A DNA stretch of 64,000 bases, taken from assembly GCF_017313765.1 (NCBI RefSeq), contig NZ_JAFLNC010000001.1:620001-684000 (forward strand), in the 5' to 3' direction. Origin of the DNA: Sneathiella sedimenti (GTDB taxonomy: Bacteria > Pseudomonadota > Alphaproteobacteria > Sneathiellales > Sneathiellaceae). Under the pieces are notes generated by a model. That model worked only from the letters and a program-made list of their open reading frames with translations, was not told the DNA's origin and did no database searches. Both the position numbers and the translations under genes were made by a program. Shown piece by piece: positions 54,940 to 63,207 of this stretch. Every line of letters begins with the position of its first letter. Position 1 is the stretch's first letter.

Positions 54940-56306
54940 CAGTTAACTCCGCCTCTGAACTCCAACACATCTGCGGTTCTTTTCGCATTGCTCATTAATG
55001 AAGAAATTTGGGCCGCTGTTTGGTCGGCCGCCGCTACAAGTGCGGTATCCACTTGATGAATATATCGACCCGTCACAGTTCCGGAGGAATGACCAAGCAT
55101 TGCCGCGATAGTAATTTCTGTCATACCAAGATTTGCCGCCGTGCTCGCGAAGGCATGACGCAATCCATGTGGCGTTAATCCTGTAATAGACATTGCTTCG
55201 GCATCGACTGCGCTCAACAGCCCTTCCTCTTGCTTGTCTTCAATATACTCCTTCGCGAACCGTAAAATGCGAAGCCATGCTTTAGGCAGGCCAGTAAAAT
55301 GCCGGTTGGGAGTTTTACCGGATTTCATTTCTACCCTTTTTCTCGAGATGCCAGGCAAGACAAACTCATTGCTCCTTGGCAAGCCATTCAATATGTTGAT
55401 TGCAGCGGCACCCAAGGGACGAATGCTTTCACCTGTCTTACTTTCAAAAAGCCGTAGGCATCGGCCTGAACAATCAACTTCCGCCCAACGCAATTTTTCT
55501 ATCTCGCCACGACGGCACCCTGTCAGTGCGAGCAATTGTATCCCTTTAGTAACTTGCCATGGTTCGCCGCGCTGTTCGGCGGTCTCAAGGGCCACTCCAA
55601 GAACCCTATACTGCTCGCTCGAGAGCAGCACCCTTCGCCGCTTGTCCGCCTCGCGTTTTACTCCCTGAACCGGGTTCGCTGCTATTACACCTTCTGACAC
55701 TGCATAGCTCAGAATACCCCCCAGAAGCCCTACTGTTCGCGCAGCGGTCCCCTTCCCACCTTTGACAATGGCGCGGCCCTGTTTCTTCGTCTTTACGTCC
55801 GCCGCCGTTTTGCCAATTGTAACGTCGCGCATAAATCTGTTTATCTCTGGCGTCGTGAGATTGCGCACCTTTCGATTTCCCAAGAGTGGAAGTATGTGTC
55901 GTTCGATGCGGCCCCGGTCGATATAAATCGTTGAAGGTTTTTTTGGTTTATTCCGCTTCCCCAGGATCAAGCCGCGTTCAGCTGCCGTCAAGTAGTCCTT
56001 GCACAGCTCGCGTACTGTTATTGCTTTTCGCTCATCCCGCTTCGCTTCCGCCGGGTCGCCGCCGTGTGCGACCTCACCCAATTTCTTCTTAGCCAACCGG
56101 CGAGCTTCATCGGGTGTAAGAACGCCCATTTTACCCAGCGTTAATCGGCGGCTTCTTCCCTCAACATTACGATACTGCACCAAGAAGGATTTTACACCGC
56201 TTGGCTTCACTCGGAGACCAAAGCCAGACAGAGACTCATCCCAAACGACTACATCGCGATCGGCATCGGCGACAATAGTTTTAATGGTATCGAGAGTCAG
56301 CTTCAT
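54939..56306 (-). CDS. int: tyrosine-recombinase integrase (P4-like)
   Basis: 455 residues from ATG 56306. DUF4102-type N-terminal arm domain (SLSGFGLRVKPSG, LGKMGVLTPDEARRLAKK), SAM-like core-binding region (about 95-215), and a catalytic domain with Arg in TGCRRGEIEKLRW, HGLRHAF, and GHSSGTVTGRYIH carrying the Tyr nucleophile. It sits 160 bases inside attR. Paired GGTAAGCA repeats lie just upstream of its start and may also allow autoregulation. Confidence 0.95.
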   Translation of the reverse strand: MKLTLDTIKTIVADADRDVVVWDESLSGFGLRVKPSGVKSFLVQYRNVEGRSRRLTLGKMGVLTPDEARRLAKKKLGEVAHGGDPAEAKRDERKAITVRELCKDYLTAAERGLILGKRNKPKKPSTIYIDRGRIERHILPLLGNRKVRNLTTPEINRFMRDVTIGKTAADVKTKKQGRAIVKGGKGTAARTVGLLGGILSYAVSEGVIAANPVQGVKREADKRRRVLLSSEQYRVLGVALETAEQRGEPWQVTKGIQLLALTGCRRGEIEKLRWAEVDCSGRCLRLFESKTGESIRPLGAAAINILNGLPRSNEFVLPGISRKRVEMKSGKTPNRHFTGLPKAWLRILRFAKEYIEDKQEEGLLSAVDAEAMSITGLTPHGLRHAFASTAANLGMTEITIAAMLGHSSGTVTGRYIHQVDTALVAAADQTAAQISSLMSNAKRTADVLEFRGGVN

Positions 56307-56322
56307 CAATAATTCTCTGAGG

Positions 56323-56342
56323 TAAGCATTGGGTAAGCACGA
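56323..56342 (+). repeat. integrase arm-type repeats near attR and int start
   Basis: GGTAAGCAT (56323-56331) and GGTAAGCAC (56334-56342), 11 bases apart, matching the pair inside attL with endings swapped. A further GTAAGC is near 56358. They are 17 bases upstream of the integrase start. Confidence 0.7.
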
Positions 56343-56468
56343 GTCAGCAATTTTCAGTAAGCTATAGCAATTACTGTATATACTCGAAACGCCATTTTCA
56401 AATTAATTTACAACTCATTAGTAAAGTTTCGTAAAGGTGGGAGAATGCGCGAAATAAATAATCCATTA

Positions 56469-56527
56469 CCCTCCGAAGGCAGAGGTCACACGTTCGAATC
56501 GTGTCGGGTGCGCCAATCTTTTCAATG
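56469..56527 (+). repeat. attR, 59-bp direct repeat (displaced 3' part of tRNA-Arg)
   Basis: Identical to 39640-39698. It carries the 3' half of tRNA-Arg up to CCA (56513-56515) plus 12 bases, but no 5' half, so it is not a functional tRNA gene. Confidence 0.95.
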
Positions 56528-56682
56528 GGTTTTTCGACTTTTTCTCCATGTTGGCTCAGCCATTCAGTAATAGGTTCGGCCTCGGATGATCGCTCCAATA
56601 ATAGCAGAGTAGTGCTTTGCCCAATCTGAACCATACATGCCGTTAAACTTGCCGACATAATTTTTGATCAAACGCGACCTTC

Positions 56683-56965
56683 TCAATTAAGTTCGGTTCT
56701 GATACCAAGCTCGTATTTTTTCAAAAGCTCACAGAACCTGTCTCCACCTATGCCCCCATCACCGGTCTTCCCTCTAACTTCAACATTTGTCATGCCAGCT
56801 TCTCTTGGCAAGCGCCTTTAATCGTCGCTTGCCCCTTGTGGAATTCTCAATTGCGCCCCATCTGTATCCAATAAGTGCGCGAAGTGTTGCAAGCATCATT
56901 GCGGGCAGATCAGGGAGACCCTTCTCTATAAACGTAAATAGTCTGGACATTAACAACTCTTGCAT
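56683..56965 (-). pseudogene. decayed Mrr-type restriction endonuclease remnant
   Basis: From ATG 56793 to TGA at 56683 the minus strand reads NVEVRGKTGDGGIGG, close to the Mrr_cat motif (NVEVTGKSGDGGIDG-like). It then passes directly to DRFCELLKKYELGIRTEL, which looks like the C-terminal end of such enzymes, so the middle of the catalytic domain is deleted. Just upstream, in another frame (56780-56965), GAIENSTRGKRRL resembles the winged-helix part. Frameshift plus deletion: not functional. Confidence 0.5.
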
Positions 56966-57112
56966 GAGTAGTATTAATCCACTTCAAAGCCTCTACGACA
57001 ATTGATAAAGCTTGTACCGGAAAAGTAATTCCTCAAAAGAAATCGCACGGCCCTACTTTCTTCGAATTTCCGCCCTGCATGTCTTTTTTGTTGCCAATCA
57101 TGACCCTGTCAG

Positions 57113-57144
57113 AACAATCGGATAAACGGCACTATGCGATTGTT
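57113..57144. promoter_or_regulatory. inverted repeat upstream of soxB, possible operator
   Basis: AACAATCG (57113-57120) and CGATTGTT (57137-57144), perfect over 8 bp with a 16-base spacer, 27 bases before the soxB start. A site for a regulator of the sox operon is possible; none of the usual regulators (GntR, AraC/GlxA-type) is encoded next to it. Confidence 0.4.
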
Positions 57145-57170
57145 CAAGCAATCATGAAAAGGAGCCAGCT

Positions 57171-58421
57171 TTGCGCTATTCCGCCCTTAAGGTGCTGATG
57201 GAAGGGTTGCGGGGGAACACCGGATGGAAACCCGTGTGGCGGGACCCCGATCCGCAACCCGAGTATGATTACATCATCGTTGGCGGCGGCGGACATGGCT
57301 TGGCGACGGCACACTATCTCGCAAAAATCTATAAGAGATCCAGGATCGCCGTTTTGGAAAAGGGCTGGATCGGCAGTGGTAATGTCGGGCGCAATACAAC
57401 GATTATCCGTTCCAACTATTTGCTCGACGGGAACGAGCCCTTGTATGAATTCTCCCTCAAACTCTGGGAGGGGCTTGAGCAGGACCTCAACTATAACGCC
57501 ATGGTCAGCCAGCGCGGCATCCTCAATCTCTGCCATAGCGACGGGCAGCGGGATGCCTTCCGACGCCGCGGCAACGCGATGATATTAAACGGTGCGGATG
57601 CAGAACTACTTGATCAGGACCAGGTGCGTGAGATGGTGCCTTTCCTTGATTTCAAGAACGCGCGATTTCCCATCAAGGGCGGGCTGTTGCAACGGCGCGG
57701 TGGCACCGTACGTCATGATGCCGTTGCCTGGGGCTATGCCCGCTCCGCCGACAGCCATGGGGTGGATATCCTCCAGAACTGCGAAGTAACCGGATTTAAG
57801 ATCGAAAAGGGCCTCGTTAAAGGGGTAGAGACTAGCCGTGGATATATTGGCGCGAAGAAGGTCGGCGTCGCAGTCGCGGGCAGTTCCTCCCGCGTGATGG
57901 CAATGGCCGGGCTCCGCCTTCCGATCGAGAGCCATGTCCTGCAGGCTTTTGTTTCTGAAGGGCTGAAGCCCCTTATCCCTGGCGTTATAACCTTTGGTGC
58001 CGGGCATTTCTATATCAGCCAGTCGGACAAGGGCGGGCTTGTCTTCGGTGGCGATATTGACGGTTACAACAGCTATGCCCAGCGCGGCAACCTGCCGGTA
58101 GTGGAGGATGTGCTGGAGGGCGGCATGGCCCTGATGCCAATGATCGGCCGGGCAAGACTCTTGCGAATGTGGGGTGGGTTGATGGATATGTCGATGGATG
58201 GTTCCCCCTTTATCGACCACACGCCAATTGAGGGTCTCTATTTCAATGGCGGCTGGTGCTACGGCGGCTTCAAGGCAACGCCAGCATCCGGCTATGTCTT
58301 TGCGCATTTATTGGCAACTGATATGCCGCATGAAACGGCGACAGCACTTCGGCTGGACCGTTTTAGATCCGGCGCCATGATCGATGAAAAGGGCGCCGGC
58401 GCCCAACCGAACCTGCATTGA
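57171..58421 (+). CDS. soxB: sarcosine oxidase subunit beta
   Basis: 416 residues, TTG start with AAGGAG at 57159-57164. FAD-binding YIIVGGGGHGLATAH (34-48), EKGWIGSGNVGRNTT, and His182 in VRHDAVAWG, the position of the covalent FMN in heterotetrameric sarcosine oxidase. It oxidises sarcosine (N-methylglycine); the alpha subunit transfers the one-carbon unit to tetrahydrofolate. Confidence 0.95.
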   Translation: MRYSALKVLMEGLRGNTGWKPVWRDPDPQPEYDYIIVGGGGHGLATAHYLAKIYKRSRIAVLEKGWIGSGNVGRNTTIIRSNYLLDGNEPLYEFSLKLWEGLEQDLNYNAMVSQRGILNLCHSDGQRDAFRRRGNAMILNGADAELLDQDQVREMVPFLDFKNARFPIKGGLLQRRGGTVRHDAVAWGYARSADSHGVDILQNCEVTGFKIEKGLVKGVETSRGYIGAKKVGVAVAGSSSRVMAMAGLRLPIESHVLQAFVSEGLKPLIPGVITFGAGHFYISQSDKGGLVFGGDIDGYNSYAQRGNLPVVEDVLEGGMALMPMIGRARLLRMWGGLMDMSMDGSPFIDHTPIEGLYFNGGWCYGGFKATPASGYVFAHLLATDMPHETATALRLDRFRSGAMIDEKGAGAQPNLH

Positions 58422-58428
58422 GGCGCCC

Positions 58429-58716
58429 ATGATTATCAACCATCCCTTACTCGGCCCCCGCGATGCACAGGAATTTGTCTATCTTGGCGATGCCAACCTG
58501 ATCGACCGCCCCGACCCCTCATCATCAACCGCACTCGATGATTTTCATGACTATCTCTATCTCCGGGACAACCCCGCCGGAAGTCATCGGGAACTCTGGT
58601 TTCATGAACAGGGTGACAGGTCCTGGCTTGTAGTAACCCGCGATACGACCACTCATGAAATTACCCATGTCGAGCTTGCCTCGGAATATGCAAAACGACA
58701 GGGGCGGGACAGATGA
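58429..58716 (+). CDS. soxD: sarcosine oxidase subunit delta, zinc ligands mostly lost
   Basis: 95 residues from ATG 58429. GPRDAQEFVYLGDAN, LWFHEQGDRSW and VVTRDTTTHEI align with SoxD. The canonical zinc site is Cys6, Cys9, His59, Cys63; here the N-terminal Cys-x2-Cys is replaced by His5-x2-Leu8, His59 is kept, and Cys63 is Asp. It probably no longer binds zinc the usual way, yet the fold and operon place are kept. Overlaps soxA by four bases. Confidence 0.88.
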   Translation: MIINHPLLGPRDAQEFVYLGDANLIDRPDPSSSTALDDFHDYLYLRDNPAGSHRELWFHEQGDRSWLVVTRDTTTHEITHVELASEYAKRQGRDR

Positions 58717-61670
58717 GCGGGATAAACCGCCTCGACGGTGGCCAGATCGATCGCAATAACGTCCTCACCTTTTCCTTCGATGGAAAAAGATACTCAGGAT
58801 TTGGCGGTGACACGCTGGTCTCTGCGCTGCTCGCGAATAATGTCCGTCTGATGGGCCGTAGTTTCAAGTATCATCGTCCGCGCGGTGTATTCACGGCTGG
58901 ATCGGAGGAACCCAACGCCCTTGTCGAACTAAGAAGCGGTGCCCGGCGCGAGCCTAATAGTCGTGCCACCGTTGCGGAACTGTATGAGGGGTTGACGGCG
59001 CAAAGCCAGAACCGCTTCCCCTCCCTTCGTTTTGATGCCCTGGCGTTCAATGACACGCTGGCGTCATTCTTATCGTCGGGCTTTTACTACAAGACATTTA
59101 TGTGGCCCGTCGCGTTCTGGGAAAAAGTCTACGAACCCTTCATCCGCCGTGCCGCCGGCCTTGGCCGCCTGTCGGGAGAGGAAGATCCCGATACATATGA
59201 CAAAGGCTTTCTGCATTGTGATCTCCTGATTGTTGGCGCAGGACCAAGTGGATTAGCGGCGGCCTTGACGGCAGGCCGGGCCGGCGCAGAGGTTATTCTC
59301 GCGGAGGAGGATTTCGCCCTTGGCGGTCGTCTGCTGGCGGAAAGCGGCATTCTGACAGATCGGTTGGCGAGTGACTGGATAGAAGAGGTAACGGCAGAGC
59401 TTGTAGCCCTTCCGAACGTCCGATTGATGACTCGTACAACGGTTTTTGGACAGTATGATCACGGTATATTCGGGGCGGTAGAGCGGGTTTCTGATCACAT
59501 TCCGGAACCTCAGCCAAATAAGCCGCGACAGATATTATGGCGTATCTATTCGAAACGTGCCCTGCTCAATGCAGGGGCGACAGAGCGCCCCATCCCGTTT
59601 GAGAATAATGATCGGCCGGGCATTATGCTCGCAGGCGCAATGCGAGCCTATGCCAACCGCTGGGCCGTGACGGCGGCAAGGAATGTTGTCGTCTTTACCA
59701 ATAATGATGACGGTCACCGTACGGCCCGTGACCTTTCTGAAAAGGGCGTCGATGTTGCCGCCGTTGTCGATTGTCGCCACAATGCACCGACGTCAGCTGA
59801 TTTTGAGGTCATTGAAGGTGCGGAGGTTATCGGTAGCCGAGGACGGCTCGGCCTAAAAGCTGTAAAAATGCGGTTTAAAGACGGGTCCGAGCGGGAAATT
59901 GCCTGCGGTGCTCTCGGGGTGGCTGGTGGATGGAACCCCAATGTCCATTTGACCTGTCATAAGCGTGGTCGGCCTGAGTGGAATGGAGACATCTCTGCCT
60001 TTATCCCTGTGAAAAGTGAGGATTCGGCACTTCGGGTCGCGGGGGCGGCAGCGGGCATATTCTCCACCCATGGCGCGCTTCAATCAGGAGCACAGGGGGC
60101 AATCGATGCCTTAAATGATCTTGGCATTTCTGCACGTTTTCCGGCACTGCCCGAGGCAGAAGATGCGCCCGTAAATATCGCGCCCTTCTGGTATGTTAAG
60201 GGCGGGACAGGCCGCGCCTGGCTGGACCTACAGAATGATGTGACCATCAAGGACATCAACCTCGCCCATCAGGAAGGGTTCAGGTCTGTTGAGCATGTCA
60301 AGCGCTACACCACCCTGGGCATGGCGACGGATCAGGGAAAAACAGCCAATATCGGCGCGCTCGCCGTGCTTGCAGATATCGAGGGGAAATCCATCCCCGA
60401 AGTAGGCACCACAATTTTCCGTCCCCCGTATACGCCAGTGTCAATAGGGACCTTTGCCGGACGATCACGTGGCAAGGAGTTTCGCCCCTATCGCCTGACC
60501 CCCAGCCATAAATGGGCGGCGGAACAGGACGCCGTTTTCGTTGAAGTGGGCAACTGGCTGCGCGCGCAGTGGTTTCCGCTCAAGGGTGAAACTCATTGGC
60601 GGCAGTCCGTCGATCGGGAAGTGATAGCCGTTCGGAAATCCGTCGGCATCTGCGATGTGACGACGCTGGGCAAGATCGATGTGCAGGGTGCAGATGCTGC
60701 GGAATTCCTCAACCATATATACTGCAACGGTTTCGCCAAACTGCCCGTTGGCAAGACGCGGTACGGGCTTATACTGCGCGAGGATGGCATGGCAATGGAT
60801 GACGGAACCGCGGCGCGTCTCGCCGAGGATCACTTTGTCATCACGACGACAACTGCCAATGCCGTTTCCGCCTTCCGCCATATGGAGTTCTGCCGCCAGT
60901 GCCTTTGGCCGGGCCTCGATGTGCAACTCATCTCGACCACGGAAGCCTGGGCGCAGTTCTCGGTCGCCGGGCCGAATGCGCGCAAGCTCATGCAAAAAAT
61001 TGTCGACACCGATCATGACATCACGAACGAGGGATTTCCCTATATGGCCTGCGGCGAGATTACGATTTGCGGGGGTTTGCGTGCGCGACTTTTCCGGATT
61101 TCCTTCTCCGGCGAGCTGGCTTATGAAATTGCCGTCCCGACACGGTATGGGGACGCCCTCATCCGTCGCCTGATCGAGGCAGGCAAGGAATTTGACGTTG
61201 TTCCCTACGGCACGGAGGCGCTTGGTGTCTTACGGATCGAGAAGGGTCATGCCGCCGGAAATGAGTTGAACGGCCAGAGTACGGCCGCCATGCTCGGCAT
61301 GGGGCGCATGGTCTCGCAAAAGAAAGACAGCATCGGCCGGGTTCTCGCGGGTCGCCCCTATCTCCAGCGCGTCGATGATTATCGGTTGATTGGCCTATTG
61401 CCCGTAAATTTGGATAGCGTGATCCTTGCCGGAGCGCATTTGATGAATGTCGGAATGGAGAGCTGCGCCGCTAATGATCAAGGCTGGGTGACTTCCGCTG
61501 CCTATTCGCCGCATATAGGTTCTTCAATCGCCCTCGCGTTCCTTAAAAAAGGAGATCAGCGCCATGGCGACGTAATCCGCATCGTTAACCCGCTTAGTGA
61601 CGGGGATATCGAAGCGAAAGTAACCAGCCCCCACTTCATCGACCCGGAAGGAGAACGGCTCCGTGTCTGA
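58713..61670 (+). CDS. soxA: sarcosine oxidase subunit alpha
   Basis: 985 residues. N-terminal ferredoxin-like region (RLDGG, FKYHRPRGVFTAGSEEPNALV), FAD/NAD-binding domain with GAGPSG (175-180), and a C-terminal aminomethyltransferase (GcvT-like) domain (about 610-985) binding tetrahydrofolate. It takes NAD and passes the methylene from sarcosine to folate, giving 5,10-methylene-THF. Full length. Confidence 0.95.
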   Translation: MSGINRLDGGQIDRNNVLTFSFDGKRYSGFGGDTLVSALLANNVRLMGRSFKYHRPRGVFTAGSEEPNALVELRSGARREPNSRATVAELYEGLTAQSQNRFPSLRFDALAFNDTLASFLSSGFYYKTFMWPVAFWEKVYEPFIRRAAGLGRLSGEEDPDTYDKGFLHCDLLIVGAGPSGLAAALTAGRAGAEVILAEEDFALGGRLLAESGILTDRLASDWIEEVTAELVALPNVRLMTRTTVFGQYDHGIFGAVERVSDHIPEPQPNKPRQILWRIYSKRALLNAGATERPIPFENNDRPGIMLAGAMRAYANRWAVTAARNVVVFTNNDDGHRTARDLSEKGVDVAAVVDCRHNAPTSADFEVIEGAEVIGSRGRLGLKAVKMRFKDGSEREIACGALGVAGGWNPNVHLTCHKRGRPEWNGDISAFIPVKSEDSALRVAGAAAGIFSTHGALQSGAQGAIDALNDLGISARFPALPEAEDAPVNIAPFWYVKGGTGRAWLDLQNDVTIKDINLAHQEGFRSVEHVKRYTTLGMATDQGKTANIGALAVLADIEGKSIPEVGTTIFRPPYTPVSIGTFAGRSRGKEFRPYRLTPSHKWAAEQDAVFVEVGNWLRAQWFPLKGETHWRQSVDREVIAVRKSVGICDVTTLGKIDVQGADAAEFLNHIYCNGFAKLPVGKTRYGLILREDGMAMDDGTAARLAEDHFVITTTTANAVSAFRHMEFCRQCLWPGLDVQLISTTEAWAQFSVAGPNARKLMQKIVDTDHDITNEGFPYMACGEITICGGLRARLFRISFSGELAYEIAVPTRYGDALIRRLIEAGKEFDVVPYGTEALGVLRIEKGHAAGNELNGQSTAAMLGMGRMVSQKKDSIGRVLAGRPYLQRVDDYRLIGLLPVNLDSVILAGAHLMNVGMESCAANDQGWVTSAAYSPHIGSSIALAFLKKGDQRHGDVIRIVNPLSDGDIEAKVTSPHFIDPEGERLRV

Positions 61671-62235
61671 TCATCCGCTTGCCCCTTTGACCGCACTTGC
61701 GAGAGATACGCCCGTAGTCGAGAAAATTGGCGGCATTACAATTACAGAAAACCCCGATCTTGCGATCGCGTCCCTCGCCGTAAGACATGGACGGGAGCTG
61801 GATCTGCAAACACTTCTGACCCCGGTTCTTGGGGAGGACTTGCCGGGCCCCGGTCGTGCGGCCTTTTTAGAAGATACCGCTGCGATCTGGACAGGAATCG
61901 GCCAGTGGTTTTTGATGTCGCCCGTTGCAAAGCATCCTGACTATGCCTGGGATATGAAATATATCGTCAAGGACACAGCCAGTGTCACAGAACAAACGGA
62001 CGGCTGGGTAATTTTCGATGTTATCGGCGACAGCCTAAGCCCGCTGCTGGAGCGGATTTGCAACCTGAATGTCAACGCCATGTCAGATGGCGATGCCACA
62101 CGATGTCTGATTGAACATCTCGGCTGCTTGATCATTTGTCGTGAATCAGGTAGGAACATCTCAATCTTCGGGCCCCGTTCCTCGGCGGCCTCACTTCACC
62201 ATATTCTCGTCACGGCGGCAAAAAGCGTCGCCTGA
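61663..62235 (+). CDS. soxG: sarcosine oxidase subunit gamma
   Basis: 190 residues, GTG start overlapping the soxA end by eight bases. GPGRAAF, WTGIGQWFLMSP and a GcvT-like small fold match SoxG. It is the last structural subunit of the complex. Confidence 0.9.
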   Translation: MSDHPLAPLTALARDTPVVEKIGGITITENPDLAIASLAVRHGRELDLQTLLTPVLGEDLPGPGRAAFLEDTAAIWTGIGQWFLMSPVAKHPDYAWDMKYIVKDTASVTEQTDGWVIFDVIGDSLSPLLERICNLNVNAMSDGDATRCLIEHLGCLIICRESGRNISIFGPRSSAASLHHILVTAAKSVA

Positions 62236-62266
62236 CATCTGGTTTATTCAGGAAAGTGTTTCCGAC

Positions 62267-63151
62267 ATGCAGACTTTTGCGCTCACCGTAAAATGTAAAT
62301 CCACGCGAGGAATTGTCGCCGCCATTTCTGCCTTTCTTGCGGCAAATGGCTGCAATATTACTGACAGCGCCCAGTTTGATGATCAGGAAACCGGCAATTT
62401 CTTTATGCGGATCAGCTTCCAGAGTGAAGAAGGCAAGGACCTCGCTACATTATCAGAGGGATTTGCGGAAATTGGTGAACGTCTCGGCATGGAGTTCAGT
62501 TTCCATGATGAATCGGAGAAGATGAAAGTCGTTATCATGGTGTCCCGCTTTGGACATTGCCTCAACGATCTTCTGTATCGCTGGCGGATCGGCGCGCTGC
62601 CAATCGAGATTGTCGCGGTGATATCCAATCATTTCGACTATCAGAAGGTTGTCGTGAACCACGATATCCCCTTCCATCATATCAAGGTGACGAAGGAGAA
62701 CAAGAAAGAGGCCGAAGCCCGTCAGATGGCAATTGTTGAGGAAACGGGGGCGGAGCTTATTGTCCTTGCGCGCTACATGCAGGTTCTTTCGGATGAAATG
62801 TGCCAGAAAATGTCAGGCCGGATCATCAACATTCACCATTCCTTCCTGCCAAGCTTTAAAGGGGCGAACCCTTACAAGCAGGCCTTCGAAAGAGGGGTAA
62901 AGCTGATCGGCGCCACCTCTCACTATGTAACCGCGGATCTCGATGAGGGCCCGATTATCGAGCAGGACACGATCCGCGTCAGCCATGCCCAGAGTCCAGC
63001 AGATTATGTCAGTCTTGGTCGCGACGTGGAAAGCCAGGTTCTTTCACGCGCCATCCATGCGCATATCCACCGGCGGGTATTCATTAACGGCAACAAGACG
63101 GTTGTGTTTCCGGCAAGCCCCGGCAGCTATGCCTCAGAGCGGATGGGGTAG
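62267..63151 (+). CDS. purU: formyltetrahydrofolate deformylase
   Basis: 294 residues from ATG 62267 (AGGAAAG upstream); the frame opens earlier inside soxG but those residues do not fit. ACT domain (about 5-85), then formyl-transferase fold with NIHHSFLPSF (His190 catalytic) and TADLDEGPIIEQD (Asp226 catalytic). It hydrolyses 10-formyl-THF to formate and THF, recycling folate loaded by sarcosine oxidation. Typical partner of soxBDAG. Confidence 0.94.
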   Translation: MQTFALTVKCKSTRGIVAAISAFLAANGCNITDSAQFDDQETGNFFMRISFQSEEGKDLATLSEGFAEIGERLGMEFSFHDESEKMKVVIMVSRFGHCLNDLLYRWRIGALPIEIVAVISNHFDYQKVVVNHDIPFHHIKVTKENKKEAEARQMAIVEETGAELIVLARYMQVLSDEMCQKMSGRIINIHHSFLPSFKGANPYKQAFERGVKLIGATSHYVTADLDEGPIIEQDTIRVSHAQSPADYVSLGRDVESQVLSRAIHAHIHRRVFINGNKTVVFPASPGSYASERMG

Positions 63152-63207
63152 GAAACGTATTCCCTTCCGCTGTCTATTTGAACTGGATGCGACAGGACCG
63201 CTGCGCG

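Larger units (their letters stand above)
56528..57170. other. 643-base region between attR and soxB without an intact gene
   Basis: Contains a probable restriction-gene remnant (56683-56965, minus strand) and the soxB upstream dyad (57113-57144). Otherwise AT-rich and without coding signal. Confidence 0.6.

Noticed and set aside
56398-56658. 86-residue minus-strand frame containing [10 protein letters not shown]
   Set aside because: This peptide is the well-known false translation of the reverse strand of tRNA-Arg; here it covers the attR copy.
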